This document shows positions 15,110 through 23,523 of a stretch of 64,000 nt of DNA, piece by piece (the stretch's first letter is position 1; each line of letters starts with the position of its first letter). The stretch spans positions 186,001 through 250,000 of the forward strand of contig NZ_JBPJSQ010000001.1 in the NCBI RefSeq assembly GCF_051192575.1, read 5' to 3'. The notes below the pieces were generated by a model, which worked only from the letters and a program-made list of their open reading frames with translations, was not told the origin of the DNA and made no database searches. Origin of the DNA: Aestuariimicrobium soli. GTDB lineage: Bacteria; Actinomycetota; Actinomycetes; Propionibacteriales; Propionibacteriaceae. Made by a program: the position numbers and the translations under genes.

Positions 15110-16342
15110 ATGCAACGTGGTTCAAATGTGCCGCGACTGGGGGATTTCAACCTCCGCGTGGTGCTCGACTGCATCCGGCGGACGACCGCCGGGATCAGTC
15201 GCGTCGAGATCGCCCAACTGACGGCGCTGTCGGAACAGACGGTCTCGAACCTCACCCGACGGCTGCTCGACCAAGGTCTGGCGGTGGAGTTGGGGCGCGA
15301 GATCAAGGGTGTGGGCAAGCCCCGCACCATGCTCGGCCTCAACCCCGACGGCATGTACGCCGTCGGTGTGCACCTCGACCCGGCGAGCATCGCGGTCGTG
15401 CTGGTGAACCTTGCCGGCGAGGTGGTCGAGCAGACGGTCGTGCCGGTGGCGGACGAGGCCGACCCGCAGGTGGTCGTGGCCGACATCGCCCGGGCGGTCG
15501 CGCTGGTGGTCGCCGATCGTGACCCCGTGATGGGCGTGGGTGTCGGGGTGCCGGGGCCGATCGACGCCGAGCGGGGCGTGATGATCAACCCGCCGCTGCT
15601 GGAGCGCTGGCGCGACGTGCCGATCGCCGAGTTGATGATGGCCGCCATCGGCCTGCCGGTCTCGGTCGAGAAGGACCTGATCGTCGCGGCCGGCGGAGAG
15701 GCCTGGTTGCGGCAGGGCGGTGCCACCCCCGACTTCCTCTACACCTACCTCGGCGCCGGCCTGGGCTTCGGCCTCGTCCACGAGGGAGCGGTGCAACGCG
15801 GCGTCTCGCACAACTTCGGCGAGGTCAACATCTTCCTCATCCAGACCCCGGGGCCGCACCTGTCCTGCTGCGTGATCCCCGGGTCGTTCGCCCATCGGGT
15901 CTCCCCGCGGCACCTGATCTTCGCCGCGGCCGACGTGGGCGCGCTGAGCGACGACGTCGTCCGCAGGGCCAGCAACAGCCCGGCGGGCCGCGATGCCCTG
16001 CTCGCGGCGCTGGTCGACCAGGCTCGCGACGGCGACCCGCGCAGCAGCCAGGTGTTCGCCACCCTGGCCCACGACCTGGCCGAGGGGCTGGCGCCGTTGT
16101 CCGACCTGCTGGACGTCTCCGAGATCGTGATCGGTGGGCATTCGTGGGCCCACTACGGCGGTCTCGTCGAAGAGCCGCTCGCCGACCGGTTGGCGCAGCG
16201 GGCGGTGCTGCGCACGGCTCGTCCGGTGCACGTGCAGACCTCGGCGGCGCTCGAGTCGGGCATCGCGCTCGGCGCGGCCACCATGGTGCTGGACGAACGC
16301 GTCAGCCCCGACGCCCGCGGGCTGTCGGGACGGCAGCGCTGA
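15110..16342 (+). CDS. ROK family transcriptional regulator
   Basis: 410 residues: N-terminal winged helix-turn-helix (about 10-75, RVEIAQLTALSEQTVSNLTRR) followed by a ROK sugar-binding/kinase-like domain (VGVGVPGPID; TYLGAGLGFGLV). ROK repressors sense sugars and control sugar import. The canonical zinc motif (GH...CxCGxxGC) is replaced by EVNIFLIQTPGPHLSCCVIPG, so the structural zinc site looks altered. It stands just upstream of, and in line with, the Opp-type ABC operon and is its probable regulator. ATG 15110 lies 6 bases after TTCAAT (15098-15103), which suggests a leaderless start. Confidence 0.9.
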   Translation: MQRGSNVPRLGDFNLRVVLDCIRRTTAGISRVEIAQLTALSEQTVSNLTRRLLDQGLAVELGREIKGVGKPRTMLGLNPDGMYAVGVHLDPASIAVVLVNLAGEVVEQTVVPVADEADPQVVVADIARAVALVVADRDPVMGVGVGVPGPIDAERGVMINPPLLERWRDVPIAELMMAAIGLPVSVEKDLIVAAGGEAWLRQGGATPDFLYTYLGAGLGFGLVHEGAVQRGVSHNFGEVNIFLIQTPGPHLSCCVIPGSFAHRVSPRHLIFAAADVGALSDDVVRRASNSPAGRDALLAALVDQARDGDPRSSQVFATLAHDLAEGLAPLSDLLDVSEIVIGGHSWAHYGGLVEEPLADRLAQRAVLRTARPVHVQTSAALESGIALGAATMVLDERVSPDARGLSGRQR

Positions 16343-16361
16343 CCTGACTCGAGCTCGAACC

Positions 16362-16379
16362 TGTTCCATTTTCTGGACA
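16362..16379 (+). promoter_or_regulatory. Candidate operator upstream of the ABC importer operon
   Basis: An imperfect dyad TGTTCCA-TTTTC-TGGACA in an AT-richer patch of the 124-base gap between the ROK gene and the binding-protein gene. A plausible ROK site, but no known consensus was matched. The basal promoter is not clear; TGGAAT at 16414-16419 is one possible -10. Confidence 0.35.
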
Positions 16380-16466
16380 TTTACTCCAAGTTCGGGACTA
16401 ACGACCTCCTCGCTGGAATAGTCAGGACTCGTGGCGCAACAGGGCGCCGAGGATCAAGGAGGATCC

Positions 16467-18359
16467 ATGAGGAGTGGAATCTCGCGGGGCGGGTCACGGC
16501 GGGGCAGACGACTGCCCGCGGCCATGGCCGTGGTCGTCGCCGTGCTGATGTCGCTGATGGCTGCCTGCACGGCCGGCACAGCGGGTCAGGGTTCGACCAA
16601 CAGCAACGCACCCAACAGCCCCGGCCAGAAGGCCGGGTCGGACCGTTACATCAAGCTGTCGCCGTGCTGCAGCTGGAACACCACCTGGTCGTTCAACCCG
16701 TACAACGTCAACGGGCTGGGCATCCAGAACGACTTCATCACCATGCGTCTGGCGATCCTCAAGGCGCCCGGGCTGACCGACTTCGAGCCCCAGCTGGCCG
16801 AGAAGTGGGACGAGAGCGGCGACAAGCTGGTCGTTCACCTGCGCGCCGACGCCAAGTGGGAGGACGGCAACCCCGTCACCAGCAAGGACCTCGTCGACAC
16901 GGTCTACCTGAACGCCACCCGCGGTGACGGCTTCTGGCGCTCGATCCAGTCGGCCACGGCCACCGACGACCACACCGTCGAGTTCACCCTCCGCAAGGGT
17001 CAGGACATGGCGCTGGCCAAGCTGGCGATCCTGCCGAACATCGTGGTGTACCCCTCGAGCGTCTACGGCCAGTTCGTCACCGACGAGTTGAAGAAGGACG
17101 CCGAGGCCTACTTCGGCAAGGCCTTCGACGACCCCGAGGGCGCCACCAAGATGCCCGAGTTCAAGCGCATGGGCGAGACCTTCCAGAAGCTGGCGGCCCT
17201 CAAGGTCGACAAGCTGATCGGCAACGGCCCGTTCAAGCTCGACAACATCACCACCAAGGAGGCGAAGCTGTCGAAGTCGCCCACCTTCTGGGGTGCCGAC
17301 AAGATCCAGGTGGCCGGCATCGACTACCTGAACGGCTCGAACCAGACGATCTACCCGCAGCTGTTCAGCGATGGTGCCGACTTCTCCAACGTCTACCTGC
17401 CGCCGCCGATCCTGAAGCGCTGGGGTGAGACCGAGGGCAGCAACACCGCCCTGCCGCTCGCCTTCGGCTTCATGATGGCGTTCAACTCGGCCAAGGCCCC
17501 GCTGGATCAGAAGGAGGTCCGCCAGGCCCTCGCCTACGTGATCCCCCGCCAGAAGATGGCCGAGGCCGCCTACGGCAACGTCGAGGGTGCCGGTGGCGCG
17601 TGGAAGGAAGTTCCCACGGGCCTGTCGCCGACGCTGGACAAGCTCTACCTGAGCGACGACCAGATCAAGCAGCTGAACCCCTACCCGGTCGACCCGCAGA
17701 AGGCCACCGAGCTGCTCACCAGCAAGGGCTTCAAGAAGCAGGGCAACCAGTGGCTGAAGCCCGACGGCAAGCCGTTCACGCTGACGCTGACCGTCAATGC
17801 CGACACCTCTGACATCGTGACCTCGTTCAACGCGGCCGCGACGGCACTGACCCAGTTCGGCATCAAGTCCGAGGTGAAGGCCACCTCCGGCGCCCAGCAG
17901 GACGCCGACCAGCACAACGGTGACTTCGAGATCGGCATGGCGTTCGTCGGTGGCAACAACCCGATCAGCAACTACGCCTCGCTGCTCGGCCCCGGCTACA
18001 ACTTCACCAGCCAGGGCAACTACGCCGGCAAGCGCGGTATCGGCTTCGGTCCCAAGATGGAGGTGCCGGGCATGGGCAACGTCGACATCCCCACCACCAT
18101 CGCCAACCAGGAGCGCACCGTTCCCCCGAACGACGAGATGAAGAAGGCCACCTGGGCCTGGGCGCAGCTCGTCAACGAGGAGATGCCCTACCTGTGGTAC
18201 GCCACCAAGGTGTACCAGTTCTCGTACTCCGACAAGCACTTCACCAACTGGCCCCCGGTCGGTGACAACGGTTCGAGCGAGCTCTGGGACATCATCTCCA
18301 ACAACATGACCGGCGGTCTCTCGCTGGCCATGCAGCAGGGCTACATCGTCCCGAAGTGA
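16467..18359 (+). CDS. ABC importer solute-binding lipoprotein, family 5 (Opp/Dpp type)
   Basis: 630-residue extracellular lipoprotein. The signal peptide ends in a MAAC lipobox, then a Ser/Asn-rich spacer, then a family 5 binding fold (AEKWDESGDKLVVHLRADAKWEDGNPVTSKDLV and LAYVIPRQKMAEAAYGN). Family 5 proteins bind peptides, nickel or, in many actinobacteria and Thermotogae, oligosaccharides. The ATG at 16467 has a near-perfect AAGGAGG site. First gene of a five-gene transporter operon (two permeases, two ATPases follow). The ROK regulator next door favours a sugar ligand. Confidence 0.9.
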   Translation: MRSGISRGGSRRGRRLPAAMAVVVAVLMSLMAACTAGTAGQGSTNSNAPNSPGQKAGSDRYIKLSPCCSWNTTWSFNPYNVNGLGIQNDFITMRLAILKAPGLTDFEPQLAEKWDESGDKLVVHLRADAKWEDGNPVTSKDLVDTVYLNATRGDGFWRSIQSATATDDHTVEFTLRKGQDMALAKLAILPNIVVYPSSVYGQFVTDELKKDAEAYFGKAFDDPEGATKMPEFKRMGETFQKLAALKVDKLIGNGPFKLDNITTKEAKLSKSPTFWGADKIQVAGIDYLNGSNQTIYPQLFSDGADFSNVYLPPPILKRWGETEGSNTALPLAFGFMMAFNSAKAPLDQKEVRQALAYVIPRQKMAEAAYGNVEGAGGAWKEVPTGLSPTLDKLYLSDDQIKQLNPYPVDPQKATELLTSKGFKKQGNQWLKPDGKPFTLTLTVNADTSDIVTSFNAAATALTQFGIKSEVKATSGAQQDADQHNGDFEIGMAFVGGNNPISNYASLLGPGYNFTSQGNYAGKRGIGFGPKMEVPGMGNVDIPTTIANQERTVPPNDEMKKATWAWAQLVNEEMPYLWYATKVYQFSYSDKHFTNWPPVGDNGSSELWDIISNNMTGGLSLAMQQGYIVPK

Positions 18360-18396
18360 TCACCTCGGCGTGATCCCTTCGAGGACACCCTTCCTC

Positions 18397-18433
18397 GTCC
18401 CGCCCCGCAGGCCACCTGCCTGCGGGGCGGGAC
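18397..18433 (+). promoter_or_regulatory. Intra-operon hairpin between binding protein and permease
   Basis: A perfect 15-bp GC-rich stem (18397-18411 with 18419-18433) and 7-base loop in the 114-base gap after the binding-protein gene. In ABC operons such stems stabilise the first cistron or attenuate read-through, giving more binding protein than permease. Confidence 0.7.
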
Positions 18434-18473
18434 CCAGCCCCGCCACCCCCTCGCACTTCAGGAGTGCACCTGA

Positions 18474-19553
18474 ATGGTCAAGTACATCCTCCAGCGCCTC
18501 ATTCTGTCGCTGGTCATCATCTACATCGTCGTCTCGCTGTCGTTCTTCATGATCCGGCTGATGCCGGGCAACCCGATGGCTGCCCTCGAGTCCCAACTGC
18601 GCATGCAGGGTGGTCTGACCGAGGTCGAGATCCAGAACCGCATCAACGCCATCTACGGCCTGCAGACCGATGCCCCCGTCGGCACCCAGTACCTGCAGTA
18701 CCTGGGCAACGTGGCCCGCGGTGACCTGGGTCGTCCCCTCACCAATCCGGGAACGACCGTGGTCGCCATCATCGCCGAGGCCCTGCCCTGGACCCTGCTG
18801 ATCGTCGGTGTCTCGCTGCTGATCAGCTTCATCATCGGCTGTGCGGTGGGTCAGGCCATGGCCGCCCGTCAGAGCAGCATCGGTGCGCGCATCATGACCT
18901 TCGTCGTCAGCTTCCTGAGCGCGGTGCCCAGCTACCTGATCGCCATCCTGTTGCTCTACACGCTCACCGGCATCTGGCGGGTCTTTCCCACCGGTGGTGC
19001 CTATTCGGTCGACGTGACACCCGGGCCCAACCCCGACTACATGATCAGCGTGTTGCACCACGCCGCCCTCCCGATCCTGGCCTACGTGATCACCTCGTTC
19101 GGTGGTTGGGCGCTGGGCATGAAGGGGTCGGCGGTGTCGGTGCTCGGTGCCGAGTACGTGCGCGCCGCAGAGTCGCGCGGCCTGTCCGACCGGGTGATCA
19201 CCCGGTCCTACATCGGGCGCAACTCGATGTTGCCGATGATCACCCAGCTGGCCCTGTCGATCGGCTTCATGTTCGGCGGCTCGGTCTTCATCGAGACCTA
19301 CTTCCAGTACCCGGGCATCGGCTACTACATGATCCAGTCGGTCAACCAGCGTGACTACTCGCTGATGATGGGCACGTTCCTGCTGATCACCGTGACCGTG
19401 GTCGTCACCAACTTCCTGGTCGACCTGCTCTACCCGCTGATTGATCCCCGTATCGCCCGTCCGGGTGCGCGCAAGCGCCGCGACGACGGCGCGGACGATC
19501 CGACCACCGACCCGACCACCGAAGTCATTCCGGCAGGAGGCTCCGTCGCATGA
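18474..19553 (+). CDS. ABC transporter permease (DppB type)
   Basis: 359-residue inner-membrane permease, six predicted helices, with the N-terminal pattern QRLILSLVIIYIVVSLSFFMIRLMPG typical of the DppB/OppB subfamily, and the cytoplasmic EAA loop YVRAAESRGLSDRVI. The ribosome site AGGAG lies 9 bases upstream. The last codon overlaps the next permease start (ATGA). Confidence 0.93.
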   Translation: MVKYILQRLILSLVIIYIVVSLSFFMIRLMPGNPMAALESQLRMQGGLTEVEIQNRINAIYGLQTDAPVGTQYLQYLGNVARGDLGRPLTNPGTTVVAIIAEALPWTLLIVGVSLLISFIIGCAVGQAMAARQSSIGARIMTFVVSFLSAVPSYLIAILLLYTLTGIWRVFPTGGAYSVDVTPGPNPDYMISVLHHAALPILAYVITSFGGWALGMKGSAVSVLGAEYVRAAESRGLSDRVITRSYIGRNSMLPMITQLALSIGFMFGGSVFIETYFQYPGIGYYMIQSVNQRDYSLMMGTFLLITVTVVVTNFLVDLLYPLIDPRIARPGARKRRDDGADDPTTDPTTEVIPAGGSVA

Positions 19554-20401
19554 GCTGGTTCTCTGATCTGTGGCGCATCCTGCGTCACGACGTGGCCGCC
19601 CTGATCGGCGGCGTCATCGTGCTGATCTACATCCTGGTGGCCATCTTCGGGCCGATGTTCGTCACCTTGGACGACGAGCAGGACCCGACGCGCGCCTATC
19701 TGCCCCCGTCGGCCGAGCACTGGCTGGGCACCGACGCACTCGGGCAGGGCGTCTTCGAGCAGATCATCATCGGCACCCGGCCGATCATGATCGTCGGCGT
19801 GCTGGCGGCGGTCGTGACCGTGGCGATCGGCGTCATCGTCGGCCTCTGGTCGGGCTATGTCGGCGGCCTCACCGACCAGATCATCATGCGGGTCACCGAC
19901 GTCTTCCTGACGATCCCCGGTCTGCCGCTGATCATCGTGCTGTCGGCCGTGATCCGCACCACCAACCCGTTCGTGCTGGCCTGTGTGCTCTCGATCACGG
20001 CGTGGGCGGGCCTGGCCCGAGCGATTCGTTCTCAGGCGCTCAGCCTGAGATCGTCCGACTTCGTCGAAGCGGCCAAGCTGCAGGGCGTCTCGTTGGGCAA
20101 CATGATCGGGCGGCAGCTGCTGCCGAACGTCGGCCCCTACGTGGCGATCCACTTCCTGCTGGCCATCACCGGCGCCATCTACGCCCAGGTCGGTCTGTTC
20201 ATGCTCGGCATCGCGCCGATCAGCGGAACCAACTGGGGCATCATGATCAACCTGGCCATGGCCCAGGGCGCCCTGTACACCACCGACAGTGTCTTCTACC
20301 TGCTCTCGCCGATGGCCGCCATCGTCATCCTGCAGGTCGCGTTCGTCTTCTTCTCGCGCGCGCTCGACACCGTCTTCAACCCGAGGCTGCGTGTTCAATG
20401 A
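19550..20401 (+). CDS. ABC transporter permease (DppC type)
   Basis: 283-residue second permease, DppC/OppC type (LGTDALGQGVFEQIIIGTR; EAA loop FVEAAKLQGVSLGNMI). It lacks the longer cytoplasmic N-terminal arm of OppC. ATGA overlaps join it to both neighbours (19550-19553 and 20398-20401), so the subunits are translationally coupled. Confidence 0.93.
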   Translation: MSWFSDLWRILRHDVAALIGGVIVLIYILVAIFGPMFVTLDDEQDPTRAYLPPSAEHWLGTDALGQGVFEQIIIGTRPIMIVGVLAAVVTVAIGVIVGLWSGYVGGLTDQIIMRVTDVFLTIPGLPLIIVLSAVIRTTNPFVLACVLSITAWAGLARAIRSQALSLRSSDFVEAAKLQGVSLGNMIGRQLLPNVGPYVAIHFLLAITGAIYAQVGLFMLGIAPISGTNWGIMINLAMAQGALYTTDSVFYLLSPMAAIVILQVAFVFFSRALDTVFNPRLRVQ

Positions 20402-21450
20402 CCACCACCATTCACAAGCCCGGCCGCGCTGAAGCGGCCACCACCGACGCGCTGTTGCGGGTCGACGACCTGACGGTGCAGTTCGGACGAGGCGACGGCC
20501 ACGTCAAGGCCGTGGAAGAGGTCAGTCTGACCCTCGAGCGCGGCGAGTTGTGCGCGCTGGTGGGGGAGTCGGGCTGCGGCAAGTCCACCCTCGCCTACGC
20601 ACTGATGGGCATCGTGCCCCCGCCCGGTGAGGTGGTGCGGGGAACGATCCAGTTCCAGGGACAGCCGATCACCTCGATGTCGAGGAACCAGCTCAACCGG
20701 TTGCGCGGTGCCGAGATGTCGATGGTCTTCCAGGGCGCCATGAACGCGTTCAACCCGGTGCTCACCATCGGTGCCCAGGTCGACCACATCCTCGAGGCAC
20801 ATCCCGAGGTGTTCGCGACCAAGCAGGCCGGGCGCGACTACTTCCGGGAACTGCTGAGCCTCGTGCAGCTGCAGCCCGATCGCATCTGGAAGTCGTTCGA
20901 GAGCCAGCTGTCGGGCGGCATGAAGCAACGCGTCGCCATCGCGGTCGCGTTGTTGCTGAAGCCGTCGCTGCTGATTCTCGACGAGCCCACCACGGCGCTC
21001 GACGTGCTCAACCAGCGCATGGTGATCGAGATCCTCAAAGACCTGCACCGCGATCTCGGCCTGACGATCATCTTCGTGACCCACGACCTCGCCGTGGTGG
21101 CCGAGCTCGCCACCAAGGTGGCCGTCATGTACGCCGGCCGACTGGTCGAGGTGGGCGAGGTGGAGTCGATCTTCGCCGGGGAGTTCCGCCACCCCTACGT
21201 GCAGGCGCTGATCGGGGCGATCCCGAGCGTGCTCGAGGCGGGGTTGACCGTGAAGCCGATCGGTGGCCAGGTGCCCAACCTGGCGAAGCTGCCGCCCGGG
21301 TGCCGGTTCGCCCCGCGCTGTGCCCTTGCCGAGGACCACTGCCGCGAGGTCGAGCCGACGCTGACGGTGCGCGGTGACCACGCGGTCGCCTGCCACGTGG
21401 TCAGCCGCGAGACCGCCACCAGCCACCACACGACCCAGGAGGGCCAGTGA
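20398..21450 (+). CDS. ABC transporter ATP-binding protein (DppD type)
   Basis: 350-residue ATPase: Walker A GESGCGKST, signature LSGGMKQR, Walker B LLILDEPT, switch H in VTHDL. The C-terminal extension has the cysteine-rich PGCRFAPRCALAEDHC motif typical of Opp/Dpp ATPases. The start ATG 20398 overlaps the permease stop by ATGA. Confidence 0.94.
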   Translation: MTTTIHKPGRAEAATTDALLRVDDLTVQFGRGDGHVKAVEEVSLTLERGELCALVGESGCGKSTLAYALMGIVPPPGEVVRGTIQFQGQPITSMSRNQLNRLRGAEMSMVFQGAMNAFNPVLTIGAQVDHILEAHPEVFATKQAGRDYFRELLSLVQLQPDRIWKSFESQLSGGMKQRVAIAVALLLKPSLLILDEPTTALDVLNQRMVIEILKDLHRDLGLTIIFVTHDLAVVAELATKVAVMYAGRLVEVGEVESIFAGEFRHPYVQALIGAIPSVLEAGLTVKPIGGQVPNLAKLPPGCRFAPRCALAEDHCREVEPTLTVRGDHAVACHVVSRETATSHHTTQEGQ

Positions 21451-22565
21451 GCAACCTCACCGTCTCCGACATCACCCACTCCTACCCGACCAGCCCCCGC
21501 CCGGTGTTGACCGATGTCAACCTCGAGATCGGCGAGGGCGAGATGGTTGCCATCGTCGGCGAGTCGGGCTGCGGCAAGACCACCCTCGGTCGCCTGATCT
21601 CGGGTCTGTACAAGCCCAGCGAGGGCACGGTCGCGTTCGACGGCACCGACATCTGGTCGTTGAAGGGGCGCGAGCACCGGCAGTGGCGTCGGCGGGTGCA
21701 GATGGTGCACCAGGACCCGTACGGCTCGCTGAACCCTGGGCTCACGCTCGCGGGGACGCTCGCCCCGGGCCTGCTCGGGCACAAGCTGGCCACCCACCGC
21801 ACGGTGCAGAAGGTGATGATCGACCTGCTGCAGCAGGTGGGCCTCGACGCGACGCCCGCCTTCCTGAACCGGTACCCCCACCAACTGTCGGGCGGCCAGC
21901 GGCAGCGGGTCTCGATCGCCCGCGCCATCGGCCTCGAACCTGACCTGATCGTCGCCGACGAGGTCACCAGCATGCTCGACGTGTCGATGCGAGTGGCGAT
22001 CCTCGACCTGCTGATCAAGTTCCGCAAGGAGCGGGGTCTCGGGTACGCGTTCATCAGCCACGACTTCGGCGTGGTGCGCTACTTCGCCCGTGGTGGGCGG
22101 ATCGCCGTGATGTTCTTCGGTCGCATCGTCGAGGAGGGGCCCGTCGACGAGGTGATCATCTCGCCGGCCCACCCGTACACGCGCATGCTGCTGGAGTCGA
22201 TCCCGATTCCCGATCCCGTGCTCGCCAAGGAGCGCGACACCACCAAGGCCGAGCGGCTGATCGGCACACCGGCCCACCAGGGGTGCGTGTTCGCCAACCG
22301 GTGCCCGATGGTGCAGGCCGAGTGCCGCACGGCGCAGCCGCCGCTGAAGGCGACCCCGGGGTCGTCCGGTGACCGGCCGCGCCGCAGCGCGTGCCTGTTC
22401 CCCGAGCGGGTCGAACCGCTCACCCACGTGCAGAAGGAACAGGAGGGCAAGCATGTCGCACTCGTCGGTGGCGGCGCGGGGGATGATCGCGCTGGGGATC
22501 GGCTTCCTGGTGCTGTCGCTGGTGATCAGACCGGCGATCCGCACGCCGCAGAGCAGGTGGGCTGA
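21447..22565 (+). CDS. ABC transporter ATP-binding protein (DppF type)
   Basis: 372-residue partner ATPase: Walker A GESGCGKTT, signature LSGGQRQR, Walker B LIVADEVT (Val-Thr instead of the usual Pro-Thr after DE), CVFANRCPMVQAEC in the C-terminal Opp domain. GTG 21447 overlaps the previous stop. The last ~37 residues (from EGKHVALVGGG) lack the character of the family and run over the next small ORF in another frame, so the original stop may have been lost. Confidence 0.9.
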   Translation: MSNLTVSDITHSYPTSPRPVLTDVNLEIGEGEMVAIVGESGCGKTTLGRLISGLYKPSEGTVAFDGTDIWSLKGREHRQWRRRVQMVHQDPYGSLNPGLTLAGTLAPGLLGHKLATHRTVQKVMIDLLQQVGLDATPAFLNRYPHQLSGGQRQRVSIARAIGLEPDLIVADEVTSMLDVSMRVAILDLLIKFRKERGLGYAFISHDFGVVRYFARGGRIAVMFFGRIVEEGPVDEVIISPAHPYTRMLLESIPIPDPVLAKERDTTKAERLIGTPAHQGCVFANRCPMVQAECRTAQPPLKATPGSSGDRPRRSACLFPERVEPLTHVQKEQEGKHVALVGGGAGDDRAGDRLPGAVAGDQTGDPHAAEQVG

Positions 22566-22674
22566 CACGGGGGCCATCATCGTCTCGGTGCTGATGATCA
22601 TCGCCGGGACGGTGGTGGCCGTGCGGGAGGCACGTCGCGACCGGGATGCGCACGACGGATCGACTCGAAACTGA
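22453..22674 (+). CDS. Small two-helix membrane protein
   Basis: 73 residues with two hydrophobic helices (about 12-29 and 40-58) and a charged C-terminus. A strong AGGAGGG ribosome site lies 5 bases upstream of ATG 22453, inside the 3' end of the preceding ATPase gene, which it overlaps by 113 bases in another frame. Function unknown; it could be an accessory membrane subunit or a stray gene next to the decayed transporter. Confidence 0.65.
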   Translation: MSHSSVAARGMIALGIGFLVLSLVIRPAIRTPQSRWADTGAIIVSVLMIIAGTVVAVREARRDRDAHDGSTRN

Positions 22675-22685
22675 TCGGCCATTAA

Positions 22686-23431
22686 GTTTGGTTCGATCGG
22701 GCCATCGCCCTGTTCGTGGCGCTGCTGGGCATCATGCAGAATCTGGGCATCATGGTGGTCACCTGGCTGGCCAGCCTGCTGTCGGAGTCGATGCTGGCGC
22801 TGTTCCTGTGCCGGCCCTGATCGGCCTGGTCGGCATGGTGGCCTACGCCCTCGCCCTGCCCGATCCCGTGCTGCTGAGGAATCGCCACCCGTTCGACCTG
22901 AAGACCTTCCTCGGTACCTTCTGGACGAACCCGATCCGCTTCCCCGACTTCGGGCTGGCGTGGTGGGGGCGGCTCTTCATCACCTTCGGGTCGTTCATGT
23001 TCACCACCTTCCGGTTGCAGTACATGACCCAGCACCTGGGGCTCACCGAGCACGCCGCCGCCGCCGCGGTGGCCACCGGTGTGACCATCTACACGGTGGT
23101 GCTGATGGCCGCCAGCTACGTCTCGGGCTGACTGTCGGACCGCACGGGCCGGCGCAAGTTCCTGGTGGTGGCCTCGACGGCACTGTTCGCGGTGGGGATG
23201 GTGAGCCTGTTCTTCGCCGACAGTGTCGCCCACTTCTACATCGCCGAGGTCATCATGGGTCTCGCCTTCAACATGGCCAACGCCCTGCCGCAGTCGTTGG
23301 CACCCGCCCTCGGCGGCTGGCTGGTCGCCTCGGCGGGGCACGGCACCCAGTTCCTTCCGCTGCTCCTGGTGGCCGGGATCGTCACCCTGCTCGGTGCATT
23401 GGTGATCATTCCCATCAAGAAGGTGAAGTAG
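22686..23431 (+). pseudogene. Decayed MFS transporter (C-terminal half, frameshift plus stop)
   Basis: Remains of a major facilitator transporter. The N-terminal half is absent. Reading starts in WFDRAIALFVALLGIMQNLG (from 22689), breaks at about 22808 where one G seems lost (LFL then VPALIGLVGM in the next frame), continues to a TGA at 23129-23131 within SG*LSDRTGRRK, where intact relatives have Trp (TGG), and then runs open in the same frame to 23431 with further membrane helices. Three independent lesions make it a true pseudogene. The intact ABC operon lies upstream and thrS downstream. Confidence 0.88.
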
Positions 23432-23523
23432 CGAAAGACGTTTCCGCCCCCGCGGGCGAATCGGGCAGAATGGCTCACGGTTCGTCCACGGGGGCGGGCC
23501 TTCGTCCACCGAAAGGCACAGTG

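Noticed and set aside
23129..23131. Selenocysteine or programmed readthrough at the internal TGA of the MFS gene
   Set aside because: The gene also has a frameshift and lacks its N-terminal half, and the position is a Trp in relatives, so simple decay explains it.
23432..23523. T-box riboswitch before thrS
   Set aside because: The gap is only about 90 bases, with no T-box core sequence or terminator/antiterminator pair visible.
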